This document shows positions 17,460 to 26,712 of a stretch of 64,000 nucleotides of DNA, piece by piece. The stretch comes from Candidatus Sulfuritelmatomonas gaucii (GTDB taxonomy: Bacteria; Acidobacteriota; Terriglobia; Terriglobales; Acidobacteriaceae). Both the position numbers and the translations under genes were made by a program. Numbering within the stretch: the first letter of the stretch is position 1; the number at the start of each line of letters is the position of its first letter. The stretch is taken from assembly GCA_900290245.1 (NCBI GenBank), contig OKRB01000141.1:1-64000 (forward strand), written 5' to 3'. The notes under the pieces were generated by a model that was not told where the DNA came from, did no database searches, and worked only from the letters and a program-made list of their open reading frames with translations.

Positions 17460-19472
17460 CTAGCGGCTAGAAGCTGCTTTTACGATCTTCTTCGCCCTTG
17501 CCGCCACATTCTCGGCCGTAAATCCCAGCTCCGCCATGGCAATCTTTCCCGGAGCCGAGGCTCCAAAACGATCCAGCCCCACCACGTCGCCGCCCGTGCC
17601 CACGTACTTCCACCACCCCAGCGTTGCGCCCGCCTCAACCGCAAGCTTGGGAACGCCTGTCGGCAGCACGCTGGCCTTGTATTCCGCCGATTGCTCTTCA
17701 AAGATCTTCCAGCTCGGCATGCTCACTACGCGAGCCTTGATCCCCTCGCCCGCCAGAAGTTTCGCCGCGTCTTGCGCCAGCGAAACCTCTGATCCCGTCC
17801 CGATCAATATCACCTGCGGATTTGCCGCGTCTTCCAGCACGTACGCTCCCTTGCTCACGTTCACGTAAAAGTCGCGCCCTGCCGCGTCGATCACCGGCAA
17901 ATCCTGCCGCGTCAGCGCGAAGAAGCATGGCCCCCTGCGCTCCAGTGCCAGCCGCCACGCCGCCGCCGTCTCGTTCGCGTCCGCCGGGCGAAAGTCCGTC
18001 ATGTGCGGCACTGCCCGCAGCGCCATCAGGTGCTCGATGGGCTCATGCGTCGGCCCGTCCTCGCCCACGCCAATCGAATCGTGCGTGAAAACGAATAGTG
18101 AGCACACCTCCATGAGCGCCGCGATGCGCAGCGCAGGCTTGGCGTAATCAGAAAACACGAAGAACGTCGAACCGAACGGCTTCAATCCGCCGTGCGCCGC
18201 CATTCCGTTCACCTCCGCGCACATCGCCAACTCGCGCACGCCGAAAAACACGTTGCGCCCGGCCGGATTATCCGCGAAATGCGGGCTAGATTTGAAGATC
18301 GTCTTTGTCGAAGCGGTCAGATCCGCTGCTCCGCCGAACAACTCCGGCACCGTATCGAAGATGGCGTTCATCACCGCCTGGCCCGCGTTGCGCGTGGCCA
18401 TCGGCTTGTCGGCTGGAAAGCTGGGAATCGACTTCTCCCATCCCGCTTTCAATTTGCCCGCCTGCGTGCGCTCGAACTCCGCAGCCGCGTCGGGAAACGC
18501 TGCTTTGTATCCCGCCAACAGCTTGTTCCAGTCCGCCTCTTGCGCCGCGCCGCGTTTCTCCGCCTGGCGCCAATTGTTCAGCGCGTCTTCAGGAACATAA
18601 AAACTCTGATCCTCAGGAAATCCAAAGAATTTTTTCGTCGCCGCAGCATCCGCTGGGCTCATCGCTTCGCCGTGCACCTTGTTCGTGCCTGCCAGAGGAC
18701 TTCCGTAGCCGATCACCGTGCGCACGCCGATCAACGACGGCTTGCCGGTTTCAGCCTTCGCCGCGGCAACTGCCGCGTCAAGCGCATCCAGGTCGTTCCC
18801 GTCCATCACCCGCTGCACGTGCCAGTGGTATGCCTCAAACCGCTTGTAGACGTCTTCGGTAAAGCTCCAGTTTGTCGGCCCGTCCAAGGAGATCAGGTTA
18901 TCGTCATAGAAAACGATCAGCTTGCCCAGGCCCAGCGTTCCCGCCAGCGAAGCCGCCTCATGCGACATGCCTTCCATCATGTCGCCGTCGCCGCACAGCA
19001 CGTACGTGTGGTGGTCCACCACGTTGAAATTCGGCCGATTGTAAGTCGCCGCCAGATGTCGCTCCGCTATGGCCATGCCCACGCCCATCGCGAATCCCTG
19101 GCCCAGCGGACCTGTTGTCGCTTCCACACCGTCGGTATGCCCGTACTCGGGATGCCCTGGCGTCTTCGATCCCCACTGCCGAAAGCTCTTCAAATCGTCC
19201 AGCGTCACCTTGTACCCGGTCAGGTACAGCGTCCCGTACAGCAGCATCGACGCGTGCCCGTTTGAAAGCACAAAGCGGTCCCGGTCGGCCCATTTGGAGT
19301 GCGCCGGGTTATGCTTCATCACTTTGTGAAACAGCTCGTAAGCAATGGGCGCGCACCCCAGCGGCGCCCCGGGATGACCGCTCTTCGCCTTTTCCACCCC
19401 ATCCAGGGCGAGCATGCGCAACGTGTCAATCGAAAGCTGATCAAGTGAAAGAGAAGCAGTGCTGGATGCCAT
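17460..19472 (-). CDS. tkt: Transketolase
   Basis: Transketolase moves two-carbon ketol units between sugar phosphates using thiamine diphosphate and Mg2+ or Ca2+. The ATG at 19472 gives 670 residues; a TTG at 19505 would add 11 without family support. Landmarks: SGHPGAP with His33, the ThDP/metal motif GDGDMMEG (161-168) followed by YDDN, the second-domain Glu in FFGVRELAM and the substrate His region [16 protein letters not shown]. The C-terminal transketolase_C domain is complete. The final residues and TAG stop are encoded by an AGCT-type heptad repeat. It clusters with gnd and rpiB. Confidence 0.97.
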   Translation of the reverse strand: MASSTASLSLDQLSIDTLRMLALDGVEKAKSGHPGAPLGCAPIAYELFHKVMKHNPAHSKWADRDRFVLSNGHASMLLYGTLYLTGYKVTLDDLKSFRQWGSKTPGHPEYGHTDGVEATTGPLGQGFAMGVGMAIAERHLAATYNRPNFNVVDHHTYVLCGDGDMMEGMSHEAASLAGTLGLGKLIVFYDDNLISLDGPTNWSFTEDVYKRFEAYHWHVQRVMDGNDLDALDAAVAAAKAETGKPSLIGVRTVIGYGSPLAGTNKVHGEAMSPADAAATKKFFGFPEDQSFYVPEDALNNWRQAEKRGAAQEADWNKLLAGYKAAFPDAAAEFERTQAGKLKAGWEKSIPSFPADKPMATRNAGQAVMNAIFDTVPELFGGAADLTASTKTIFKSSPHFADNPAGRNVFFGVRELAMCAEVNGMAAHGGLKPFGSTFFVFSDYAKPALRIAALMEVCSLFVFTHDSIGVGEDGPTHEPIEHLMALRAVPHMTDFRPADANETAAAWRLALERRGPCFFALTRQDLPVIDAAGRDFYVNVSKGAYVLEDAANPQVILIGTGSEVSLAQDAAKLLAGEGIKARVVSMPSWKIFEEQSAEYKASVLPTGVPKLAVEAGATLGWWKYVGTGGDVVGLDRFGASAPGKIAMAELGFTAENVAARAKKIVKAASSR

Positions 19473-19539
19473 AGGACTAAGAAAATTCCTTTCCTTGAAG
19501 TGCAAGTCGCGCCTGCACGGTTTGCTTCTGGGATCCCTG

Positions 19540-19680
19540 AGCGGATGGCGCCTTGAAAGGGTACGACTTCAAAACCTGCCTGTAGCGCAGCCGAAGGTTG
19601 CCGTATCCGCCGCTGGATGACCAGGGGCTTCAGCCCCCGGAGGCATGGTCCACTCGAACATCCCGCACCTTGCGGGCCTC
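19540..19680. repeat. REP-like stem-loop cluster
   Basis: This gap between tkt and the GH15 gene contains GGGGCTTCAGCCCC (19624-19637) and CCCGCACCTTGCGGG (19662-19676), both near-perfect palindromes. A GGTACGACTTCA-type stretch lies upstream. Similar GCTTCAGC/GCTGAAGC cores recur in other gaps of the window. Neither has a following T-tract. Confidence 0.65.
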
Positions 19681-19681
19681 C

Positions 19682-22162
19682 TTACAGCGCGTCAATCTTG
19701 ACCTTCACATTGTATCCAAGCCAGGCGTCCTGCTCCGGCCAGTGCATCGTCCATTCCAACTCACCGTGGCCGACCGCCGGCGTCACATCGGCGCTGAATC
19801 CCGCGCTCCCCAACGCGCGGCTATCCGTCTTGTGTTTCGTCTGCCATCCATCGTCCGTCCACACAATCTCAAATAACCGGTCATCGAGAATACGCAGCGT
19901 CTTTCCCGCGTCCATTCTTTCGATGGGCCTGTGCCGTGCGTAGATTTCCACATTGCATCGCCGCCGTCCGCGACCTCCCGCATCGCAGTACCGTTCATAC
20001 ACCGGATCGATCCGGTCAAACACCTTGCCGTCCACCGCCGATCGCAGCAGCTTGAGATACTCCGCATGCGCCCATACCAGCGGCACCGCCGACCCCGCCG
20101 GCTGCCCCTTCCGCAGGCTGCATTTCGGCCTGTCCTCTTCGTCCCACACCTGCTCGGGAAGCAACTGCCCGCAGCTCGCAAATTTTTCATAGGTCCTGAT
20201 TAGCGGCACTACGCCGTTTCCGGCCGCAAGTTCGTAGTGTGCTCGTTCCCCCGTCAGCAACGGCCACACGCGCCCCTGACCCCATCCCTGGTACGGCCCC
20301 CCGTCCGGCCGCTGTCCATAGCCGTCGCCGTTGTAGCGCAGCCAGCCGGGCCCCTGGGGAAGATCGCGCTTCAGCACTGCATCCACCACCTTCAGCGAGT
20401 CCACAATCAGCGAATCATCCGCCCGCCTTACGCCGTACCGCACCAGTTCCAGAAAGCCTCCGTCGATAATCTCGCGCGCCTCAAACTCTGTCTGCGTTCC
20501 CGGTGGACGGTTCGCCAGGTGCAAAGTCTCCTTGCCGCAGCCCTCGTGCGCATAGGCCTCGCCGCACTCCGGCGGGCGAATGCGCATGTAGTGCCGTTTC
20601 ACCTCGGGAAGCAGCACCCCGTTGTTGGTCACCGTCCAGTCCTCGAGATGTCCCTCGATCCAGTCGGCGAACTCCTCAAGAAACTCGCCCAACTCGTCCG
20701 ACTCGTGGGCGCGCGCCATCTCTGCTGCGCAAATCAAACCGCCAATCACCGCAGCCAGCGTCGAAGGCGAATAGCCTGCATTCTCTTCCCAGCGCTCCTG
20801 GTGCGTAATGGGCGCCTGCCGCACCAGACATCCCGCCGCGCGCTCGACAAACGGAAAGATGCTCAGATTGCCCAGTCCGCCCGCCTTCCACAATCGCCAC
20901 GCCAGAATCAGCGGAAATGCCACCTCGTCGAGCTGCTTGCCGCTCCAGTAAGGTGTTCCATCGATCCAGAAGTTCTGTGCGAATCCTCCGTCGGGCTGTT
21001 GTGTGCACGCCAGGTACACCAGGGCCCGTCGCGCCGTCTCGGCACGGCCGCAAGCCAGCAGCGCCGTCGCCGTCTGCACCATGTCCCGCGTCCACACCAG
21101 GTGGTAGCCGCCCAGGTCATCGTCGCTCTTCACCTGCCCCCATGGAATCGACGCCGACGCCACAAACGCGCCCGAGTAAATTTTGTCCTCATGCGCCAGC
21201 AGCACATTGTGGCTCGCGCGCATCAGCTTGCCGCCATCCTGCGCCTTCATCGCTAACCACTCCGGATTTGCCGCGCGCTGCCACTGCACAATGAATCGCT
21301 TGCGCTGTTCCTCGAACGACATCGCAAGCGAGCCCATCGTCTTTTGTGCTGCCGGGTGATGCCCCTCGCCAATCCCGATGGCCAGCGTGAACTCGCGCAC
21401 CGTCGCTTCGCCTTCGTTCGGCGCGTCGCTCCCGATCCTGCCGTTCCGCCGCTCGCTGCAATCCAGGTCGATCTCACCCATCACTGCGATGTTGCCGTTC
21501 GTCGCCGATCCAAACTGCCAGTCCATCCTGAAGTTCTCCATCAGGTCCTGCCAACCATCGCTCGCTCCCACAAATCCGCAGCTCACGCGCTTGAAGCTGC
21601 AACTGGCCGCCATCATCAGCGACCACTCGTTCTTCCATGCCATCACCACCTTGTGTCCGGCAATGTCCAACGCGCTCGCCGAGTTCCCTGCACCGCCGCC
21701 ATCCAGGTGCGGCGCCAGCAGCGCGTACAACTTCAGCCGCGGCACCAGGTCTGCGTGCCCCTCCAGGCGCACATGCTGCAGCACCACCCCGTGGTGCGGA
21801 TCGCAAATCATCTCTTTTGTCAGGCTATAGCGGCCATCCGGGTCGCGGTTCACATACCGCACCCCCAGCGCCTCGGGATCGATGTATTCAAATGTCGTCA
21901 CCAGGTCGCGCTTCTCCTCGTGGAAAAACGTCTCTCCGTCGGTGACCAGGAATTCCATGTCCCGCACCTGCGGCCGATCGATTGTGGGGTGATACACCTC
22001 GTTCAGAATGCCGTGTGAACACGTGAACCAGATGCGGCTCGACCCTGAGTACGCCGTCACCACCGCATCCTTCACGCTCGAAGTCCAGCGCGGCTCCAGG
22101 CCGGGCGCCCCAAACGCCTCGCCCTCCTGCTCAAGCCACCGGTACAAGGGCTGATCGCTCAT
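19682..22162 (-). CDS. Glycoside hydrolase family 15 (glucoamylase/glucodextranase-like)
   Basis: This 826-residue enzyme probably cleaves terminal alpha-linked glucose from glucans or glucodextran. It has no signal peptide, so it is likely cytoplasmic. Residues about 10-300 form the beta-sandwich domain that precedes the GH15 barrel (SSVKDAVVTAYSGSSRIWFT). The (alpha/alpha)6 catalytic domain starts near 305. GYHLVWTRDM (352-361) and GTPYWSGKQLDE (402-413) are hallmark sequences. The likely catalytic acids are Glu459/460 in RWEENAGYSPST and Glu639 in LLTGERAHYELAAG. ATG at 22162 follows GAGAGAGA. Alongside tkt, rpiB and gnd it suggests intracellular glucan breakdown feeding the pentose phosphate pathway. 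Confidence 0.92.
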   Translation of the reverse strand: MSDQPLYRWLEQEGEAFGAPGLEPRWTSSVKDAVVTAYSGSSRIWFTCSHGILNEVYHPTIDRPQVRDMEFLVTDGETFFHEEKRDLVTTFEYIDPEALGVRYVNRDPDGRYSLTKEMICDPHHGVVLQHVRLEGHADLVPRLKLYALLAPHLDGGGAGNSASALDIAGHKVVMAWKNEWSLMMAASCSFKRVSCGFVGASDGWQDLMENFRMDWQFGSATNGNIAVMGEIDLDCSERRNGRIGSDAPNEGEATVREFTLAIGIGEGHHPAAQKTMGSLAMSFEEQRKRFIVQWQRAANPEWLAMKAQDGGKLMRASHNVLLAHEDKIYSGAFVASASIPWGQVKSDDDLGGYHLVWTRDMVQTATALLACGRAETARRALVYLACTQQPDGGFAQNFWIDGTPYWSGKQLDEVAFPLILAWRLWKAGGLGNLSIFPFVERAAGCLVRQAPITHQERWEENAGYSPSTLAAVIGGLICAAEMARAHESDELGEFLEEFADWIEGHLEDWTVTNNGVLLPEVKRHYMRIRPPECGEAYAHEGCGKETLHLANRPPGTQTEFEAREIIDGGFLELVRYGVRRADDSLIVDSLKVVDAVLKRDLPQGPGWLRYNGDGYGQRPDGGPYQGWGQGRVWPLLTGERAHYELAAGNGVVPLIRTYEKFASCGQLLPEQVWDEEDRPKCSLRKGQPAGSAVPLVWAHAEYLKLLRSAVDGKVFDRIDPVYERYCDAGGRGRRRCNVEIYARHRPIERMDAGKTLRILDDRLFEIVWTDDGWQTKHKTDSRALGSAGFSADVTPAVGHGELEWTMHWPEQDAWLGYNVKVKIDAL

Positions 22163-22457
22163 TCTCTCTCTCGATTGTTTTCTGGCCGATTGGCGTCAAC
22201 GATACGAAACTGGGAAGCCGTCCACCCCAACCAATTATCGATGTTTCCCGTGACGGGCCGGTTTCATTTCCCGGTATTTTTCCCGAGGACCGCGGACTCG
22301 CTCGTCTCTTATCGCGCCCGAAATAAACTGCCCAATGACTTTTCTTCGCGTGCAAGCCTTTTGCGACCCGCCCGCATCTTACTCCCTAGGCCGCGGAGAG
22401 AATTACTGCGAGAAAGGTGTGAGTTCTGCATAACTCATTAGATCCGAGGTACTTGTT
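22163..22457. other. Divergent intergenic region
   Basis: This is the 295-base promoter region between the divergent GH15 and methyltransferase genes. I see no repeat, operator dyad or confident -35/-10 pair. Confidence 0.4.
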
Positions 22458-23432
22458 GTGACGAGCTTGATGCGAAGACCCTCTGTCCGCATGACGCTCT
22501 CCTACCTGTTTCAGTTTGTACAGGATGGTTTTGGCGTTAGCGTGGTACCGAGCCACTTCTACTTTCCCGTTCCCAGTCTCAAGTCCTTCGATGGCAAGGA
22601 CTGGAACGCCTGTCGCCCGTGTGCCGCCTTCGATTTTCGCCTCGACGAGCAGATTGAGCGCCTCGAGAGCGACATTCTTCCCTTCGCGGCCGAATGTAAC
22701 TTTCCTGAAGACGCCTCGAACAACGGGCACGGCGGCTTTCACTTTAACAACGGTTATTTTGAGCGCGTCGATGCCGAAGTCGCCTATTCCTTCGTACGGC
22801 AGCGCAAGCCCGAACGGATCGTCGAAGTCGGCAGCGGAAACTCAACCCTGGTGATGGCGGCGGCCATGAAGAAGAACGCCGACGCGGGGTTTCCCGGCGA
22901 GTTCGTGGCTGTTGAGCCTACGCCTGCGCCGTACCTGAAGAACGGCGTTCCGGGTCTTACGCGGCTTATCTCCGCGCGGGTGCAGGATGCGCCGTTTGAA
23001 CTCTTCCTTTCCCTCAAGGCCAACGACATCCTGTTCATCGACTCCAGCCACGTGGTCTCTATTGACAGCGATGTCTTGTATGAATTGCTGCGCATTCTGC
23101 CGCGAATCGCACCAGGGGTCCTCATCCACTTCCACGACATCTTCGCCCCGCTCGACTACCCGGAGAAATTCGTGAAGAGAAGCCTCTGTTTCTGGGGCGA
23201 GCAGTACATGCTCGAAGCCTTCCTCTCGTTCAACTCCGCTTTCAAGGTGATGTGGTCGTCCAGCGCCATGCAGCGGTTCCACCCCGACGTGCTCCGCAAG
23301 GCATTCCCCGGCTGGGAAGGCAGTTTTCGTCGCATGCCCACGGCATTGAAGTTGTTCTCACCCTCGCTGGATGGAAACAATGTGTGGCCCTGCAGCTTCT
23401 GGATCGAACGCACTGCGGAGGCGGCTGCCTAA
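22458..23432 (+). CDS. Class I SAM-dependent methyltransferase (Methyltransf_24-like)
   Basis: This is a 324-residue methyltransferase. The SAM-binding motif I is IVEVGSGNSTLVMAAAM (about 120-136), and a following acidic motif is FVAVEPTPAPYL. NDILFIDSSHVVSIDSDVLYEL and GVLIHFHDIFAPLDYP match the Methyltransf_24 pattern found in enzymes of polysaccharide or small-molecule modification. The GTG at 22458 has GAGG seven bases upstream; ATGs at 22470 and 22491 are alternatives. The acceptor substrate is unknown, and no glycosyltransferase cluster adjoins it. Confidence 0.85.
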   Translation: MTSLMRRPSVRMTLSYLFQFVQDGFGVSVVPSHFYFPVPSLKSFDGKDWNACRPCAAFDFRLDEQIERLESDILPFAAECNFPEDASNNGHGGFHFNNGYFERVDAEVAYSFVRQRKPERIVEVGSGNSTLVMAAAMKKNADAGFPGEFVAVEPTPAPYLKNGVPGLTRLISARVQDAPFELFLSLKANDILFIDSSHVVSIDSDVLYELLRILPRIAPGVLIHFHDIFAPLDYPEKFVKRSLCFWGEQYMLEAFLSFNSAFKVMWSSSAMQRFHPDVLRKAFPGWEGSFRRMPTALKLFSPSLDGNNVWPCSFWIERTAEAAA

Positions 23433-23539
23433 GCATCGTCGCACTACTTTTTGTGCAGCTTTTCGGCGCAGGGGCTGTAACATGCCCGGAATCATGCGGA
23501 ATGTTCGCGAATATGGTGCGTTGACCCCCTCAAATGTTC

Positions 23540-23660
23540 AATGAAATGGTTACATCTTGGGCCAAAATGTAACCACGAGAGGTTGCGAATTTACGACGCA
23601 TTGACCTTCCCAGGTGCCGTTTTGTGCGATTTGTAACCACCTGAGGTTACGAATTGGAGC
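23540..23660. repeat. GTAACC/GGTTAC box element
   Basis: Five boxes alternate over about 105 bases: GGTTACAT (23548-23555) pairs perfectly with ATGTAACC (23567-23574). Then follow GGTTGC (23581), GTAACC (23633) and GGTTAC (23645). The two later GTAACC-to-GGTTNC pairs share the surrounding pattern TGTAACCAC..GAGGTT.CGAATT, so this is a repeated unit containing a dyad. Confidence 0.6.
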
Positions 23661-23766
23661 AAAGCGCACCAAACAATTTCGCGAAAGAGGGCTTAAATGC
23701 ATTTTTTTGGCATTTAAAACGGGGTTTTGAGCCTCATTTTGACGCGTTTTTGCACGCCAAAGCGCG

Positions 23767-23803
23767 AGAGAACAGAGATCAGAGAACAGAGATCGGTAAT
23801 CGG
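23767..23803. repeat. Heptad tandem repeat, AGAGANC type
   Basis: There are exact period-7 units AGAGAAC, AGAGATC, AGAGAAC, AGAGATC followed by GGTAATC. It lies in the gap between the methyltransferase and the TPR-like protein, not touching a stop codon. Confidence 0.8.
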
Positions 23804-23807
23804 TTCT

Positions 23808-24005
23808 TACGCCCGCTGAAGCGGGCTGGGCGCGGAGATGCCACATCTGCCCCCAGTCTCACGACATGGGGTAAGTTCTTTTGCCCGCTACGCGGGCTTT
23901 GCGCCAGATTCAACCATAACCCGCGAGTGACCCAAGACTTGTCGCCAGTCTTGCGACTGGGGCCAACCGTCCGGCGCCCGCGTTGCGGGCTACCACAATC
24001 CCTGA
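23808..24005. repeat. REP-like stem-loop cluster
   Basis: Three GCCCGC...GCGGGC palindromes are spaced through this region: 23811-23826 (loop TGAA), 23883-23897 (loop TAC) and 23976-23990 (loop GTT). A GTCGC/GCGAC pair and CCCC/GGGG pairs lie between them. It is downstream of the TPR-like gene, which ends at 24018. Confidence 0.7.
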
Positions 24006-24017
24006 GTTGGCGCATTT

Positions 24018-24896
24018 TTATCTCAGATTGGCAATGCTCTCCTCCTCCGCTTGCATCGCCCGGCGAGCGCGCACCAGGCGGCCCTTGGCGGCGGCGCTAT
24101 TCTCCTCGATTCGCCAGGCCCGTTTATAGTTAGCTGCTGCTGCCGCGTAATTGCCCTTGTGCATCTGTTGGTTGGCCAAATCGAAATAACTCTGCGCGGA
24201 ACGTGCCATAGCTCCACGGGACCCAGGCGCCAAGGTCATTCGGCGAGTCGATGTCGACGTCGGAACCCTCGAAAACGCCGCAGCACGCGACCCTCCGCTT
24301 GACCTCGACGCAACACGTGCAGTAGCTCCGCGAGATGCACGTTCCGGTATCATCATCCGGTGCGTCGTAGTGATCGACGATGCTACCTTCGCCGATGCCG
24401 GCTTGACCGCAGCGTCCGGGCCAGCGCCGGCCTGAGGAGTCACTTCAGGCACGGTGACGGGATTCTCGGCGACGGAAGTTGGTCCGGGCGCAGAAGGAGA
24501 AGCCGGCGAGTTGAGCTGCGAGGGCGAACTGTGCGCCTGGGAGCCAGGTACGGCCCCGATTCGATGAAATGCAATGATGAAACACACGCACAGCGACAGC
24601 GCGCCGATCGCGGCTGCAAACCTGGAAATTACAATTCTCGACACTTGAGGTCGAGACGCTGCCGGCTTGGACGCTGCAAGATTCGACGATGCAAGTCTCA
24701 ACCAAGAGATTATCGGCGCAAAAGAACGGTCCAGAGCCTTCTTGGGCGCAATTTCCGCCGGCGAAGCGTCAGTTTTCGCGGCCAGCGTAGCGCCGATCTC
24801 GATCGCCGGAGGCACAAAGTTCAAGCGAGAGCTGTCGAAAGTTGCGGAAGGTCCAAAGCAGATAAACGCGTTGCCAAAAGGAGGGTTCAACGGCAA
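24018..24896 (-). CDS. Single-pass membrane protein with C-terminal TPR-like motif
   Basis: This is a 292-residue protein. The TTG at 24896 has GAGG five bases upstream. Residues 1-90 are a soluble N-terminus without a known domain. One membrane helix follows at about 94-112 (AAAIGALSLCVCFIIAF). A long Ser/Pro/Ala/Thr linker then leads to a single TPR-like pair at about 235-285 (SYFDLANQQMHKGNYAAAAANY, KRAWRIEENSAAAKGRL). The order suggests an anchored protein with an outward TPR that binds a partner. No family is recognised for the N-terminus. Confidence 0.7.
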   Translation of the reverse strand: MPLNPPFGNAFICFGPSATFDSSRLNFVPPAIEIGATLAAKTDASPAEIAPKKALDRSFAPIISWLRLASSNLAASKPAASRPQVSRIVISRFAAAIGALSLCVCFIIAFHRIGAVPGSQAHSSPSQLNSPASPSAPGPTSVAENPVTVPEVTPQAGAGPDAAVKPASAKVASSITTTHRMMIPERASRGATARVASRSSGGSRAAAFSRVPTSTSTRRMTLAPGSRGAMARSAQSYFDLANQQMHKGNYAAAAANYKRAWRIEENSAAAKGRLVRARRAMQAEEESIANLR

Positions 24897-25535
24897 CTAA
24901 TCCTCGCTGCGTTTGGAACAGCAAGAAGCCAGATTCAAGCTTGTTCAGAAGCACAAATCCCCCCCGTAACACAGGATGCAGCTTGCGTGACACAGGGGTC
25001 CAATCGCAACCTATAGATGACAGACCCACTTCTCACGATGGCCGAACAGCCTTCGCAAGCGAGTTGCAAAGAGTTTCACGGCTGTGCCCTGCCGCACCCT
25101 ACCGCCAGATCGTTGAAAACGGCCAAGGGGGAATTGGCATCGCTTTCCAACGCCCAAATCCGATTCCCCGGCTTAAACCCCGCATCCAGACCAAAGTTGC
25201 GCTACAGGTTTCTATGCCAGGTTTCGCAGTCGCTGGCATGCAGGCCGACCCAACTCCACGTCTGGTGGCCAAACAACGGCGTTCACCTCTGGCACGATCA
25301 GGAGGATCTGCGGATCGCACTCGATGGAGTCGCGCCCGCACGGGCATCGCTCGCTACACGTCTCCCAACCCGCGTCGCCCAAAGAAAGCGACAACCATCA
25401 GCTCCGCGCTGCCGGATGGCGCAAATTCTTCATTGATCGCTCCTATCTTGCCCATTCTGCCTATTGAAGAATCAATAACTAATTTGTTTTCAATCCTGCC
25501 TTTTGTCGTGCCCTGATACAAAGCCATTCATGCAA
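24897..25535. other. Long intergenic region, possibly decayed coding sequence
   Basis: This 639-base gap lies between the stop of aroB and the start of the TPR-like gene, both minus strand. Overlapping short ORFs exist on both strands but none has a domain, a ribosome-binding site or a clear codon bias. The section 25080-25400 is compositionally like coding DNA and could be the remnant of a gene. The last 100 bases before aroB's stop are AT-rich. Confidence 0.4.
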
Positions 25536-26645
25536 TCAGTTCCAGCAGCCGGAAGCTGTTCTTGATCGCACCAGCATGTACTTCACGGCCGCCTCGAGTT
25601 CCTGCGGCGAAACATCATCGACGATGCCGGCGTCGCCGATCCCCAGCGGAAGCACAAACCGCCTGACTCCGCCTACGTTCTTCTTGTCGCGGCCGGTCGC
25701 CGCCATCACTCTGCCTGCCGGCACCTTCAGCCTGGGAAGCGGTCCGTAGCGGTAGATCAGCTTTTCCATCCGCTCCATTTGCGCGCCTGTAATGGTGCCG
25801 CGCCGGCGCGCCAAAGCAAGCGCCGCCACCATGCCCCACCCCACCGCCTCGCCATGCAGCATTGCCTTGTAACGCGTCGCCTGCTCCAGCGCGTGGCCAA
25901 CAGTGTGGCCGAAGTTCAAAATCATTCTCAGCCCGCTCTCGCGCTCGTCCTGGCGCACCACGTCCGCTTTCATCCGGATCGACGCCGCAATCACGCGCTC
26001 CAGTGCCTTCGGCTCCCGCTCCAGCACCTGATCCGCGTGCTCTTCCATAAAGCGGACGAGCGACCGGTCGCGGATGATTCCTGCCTTCACGCTCTCCATC
26101 AGTCCGGCGCGCAGCTCGCGATCGGGCAGAGTGCCCAGCACGCTGGTATCGGCGAATACGGCGCGGGGCTGGAGAAAATTCCCGACGAGATTCTTGCCCT
26201 CGGGCAGGTTCACGCCCACTTTGCCGCCCACGCTCGAGTCCACCTGTGCCAGGAACGTCGTTGGCACCTGCACATAGGGAATGCCGCGCATGAACGTCGC
26301 CGCCACAAATCCGCCCACGTCGCCCACGATCCCGCCGCCAAAAGCGATCAGCAACGATCCCCGGTCGCCGCCTGCGCGCACCATCTCGCGCAGCTGCCGT
26401 TCGACACTCTTGACGGTTTTGTGTTCCTCGCCGGCCGGCAGAAACAGCGTCACCGGCGGCTCGGCGAACGACCGCAGAAACGCCTTCGACCACAGCGCCC
26501 AGATCTCCGGCGATGTGACGACGAAGACGCGCCGCGGCAATCGCCTGACCACTCGTTCAATCCGCGGAGCCAACTCCGCAAGCAGCCCACTTCCCGTTAC
26601 AACGTCATACTTCGCCGATGGCGTCTCTACCCGTATCGTTTGCAC
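25536..26645 (-). CDS. aroB: 3-dehydroquinate synthase
   Basis: AroB converts DAHP to 3-dehydroquinate, the second step of the shikimate pathway, using NAD+ and a divalent metal. The 369-residue chain shows PAGEEHKTVKSVE, the NAD-binding GGGIVGDVGGFVAATFMRG (in two halves), VPTTFLAQVDSSVGGKVGVN, NLVGNF and the metal-ligand residues in ILNFGHTVGHALE and LHGEAVGWGM. The GTG at 26645 is the first reasonable start; no strong ribosome-binding site is visible. The ICMT-like gene is 67 bases upstream on the same strand. Confidence 0.95.
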   Translation of the reverse strand: MQTIRVETPSAKYDVVTGSGLLAELAPRIERVVRRLPRRVFVVTSPEIWALWSKAFLRSFAEPPVTLFLPAGEEHKTVKSVERQLREMVRAGGDRGSLLIAFGGGIVGDVGGFVAATFMRGIPYVQVPTTFLAQVDSSVGGKVGVNLPEGKNLVGNFLQPRAVFADTSVLGTLPDRELRAGLMESVKAGIIRDRSLVRFMEEHADQVLEREPKALERVIAASIRMKADVVRQDERESGLRMILNFGHTVGHALEQATRYKAMLHGEAVGWGMVAALALARRRGTITGAQMERMEKLIYRYGPLPRLKVPAGRVMAATGRDKKNVGGVRRFVLPLGIGDAGIVDDVSPQELEAAVKYMLVRSRTASGCWN

Positions 26646-26712
26646 AGTGAATTCATTCTAGTGTGGCGAGGGGAGGCGAGGACGAAAGCTGGAATTCCTG
26701 GCGGTTCCCTGC

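Noticed and set aside
24941-25516. 191-codon plus-strand open frame between the TPR-like gene and aroB
   Set aside because: No domain, no ribosome-binding site, and overlapping frames on both strands look equally plausible; treated as non-coding or decayed.
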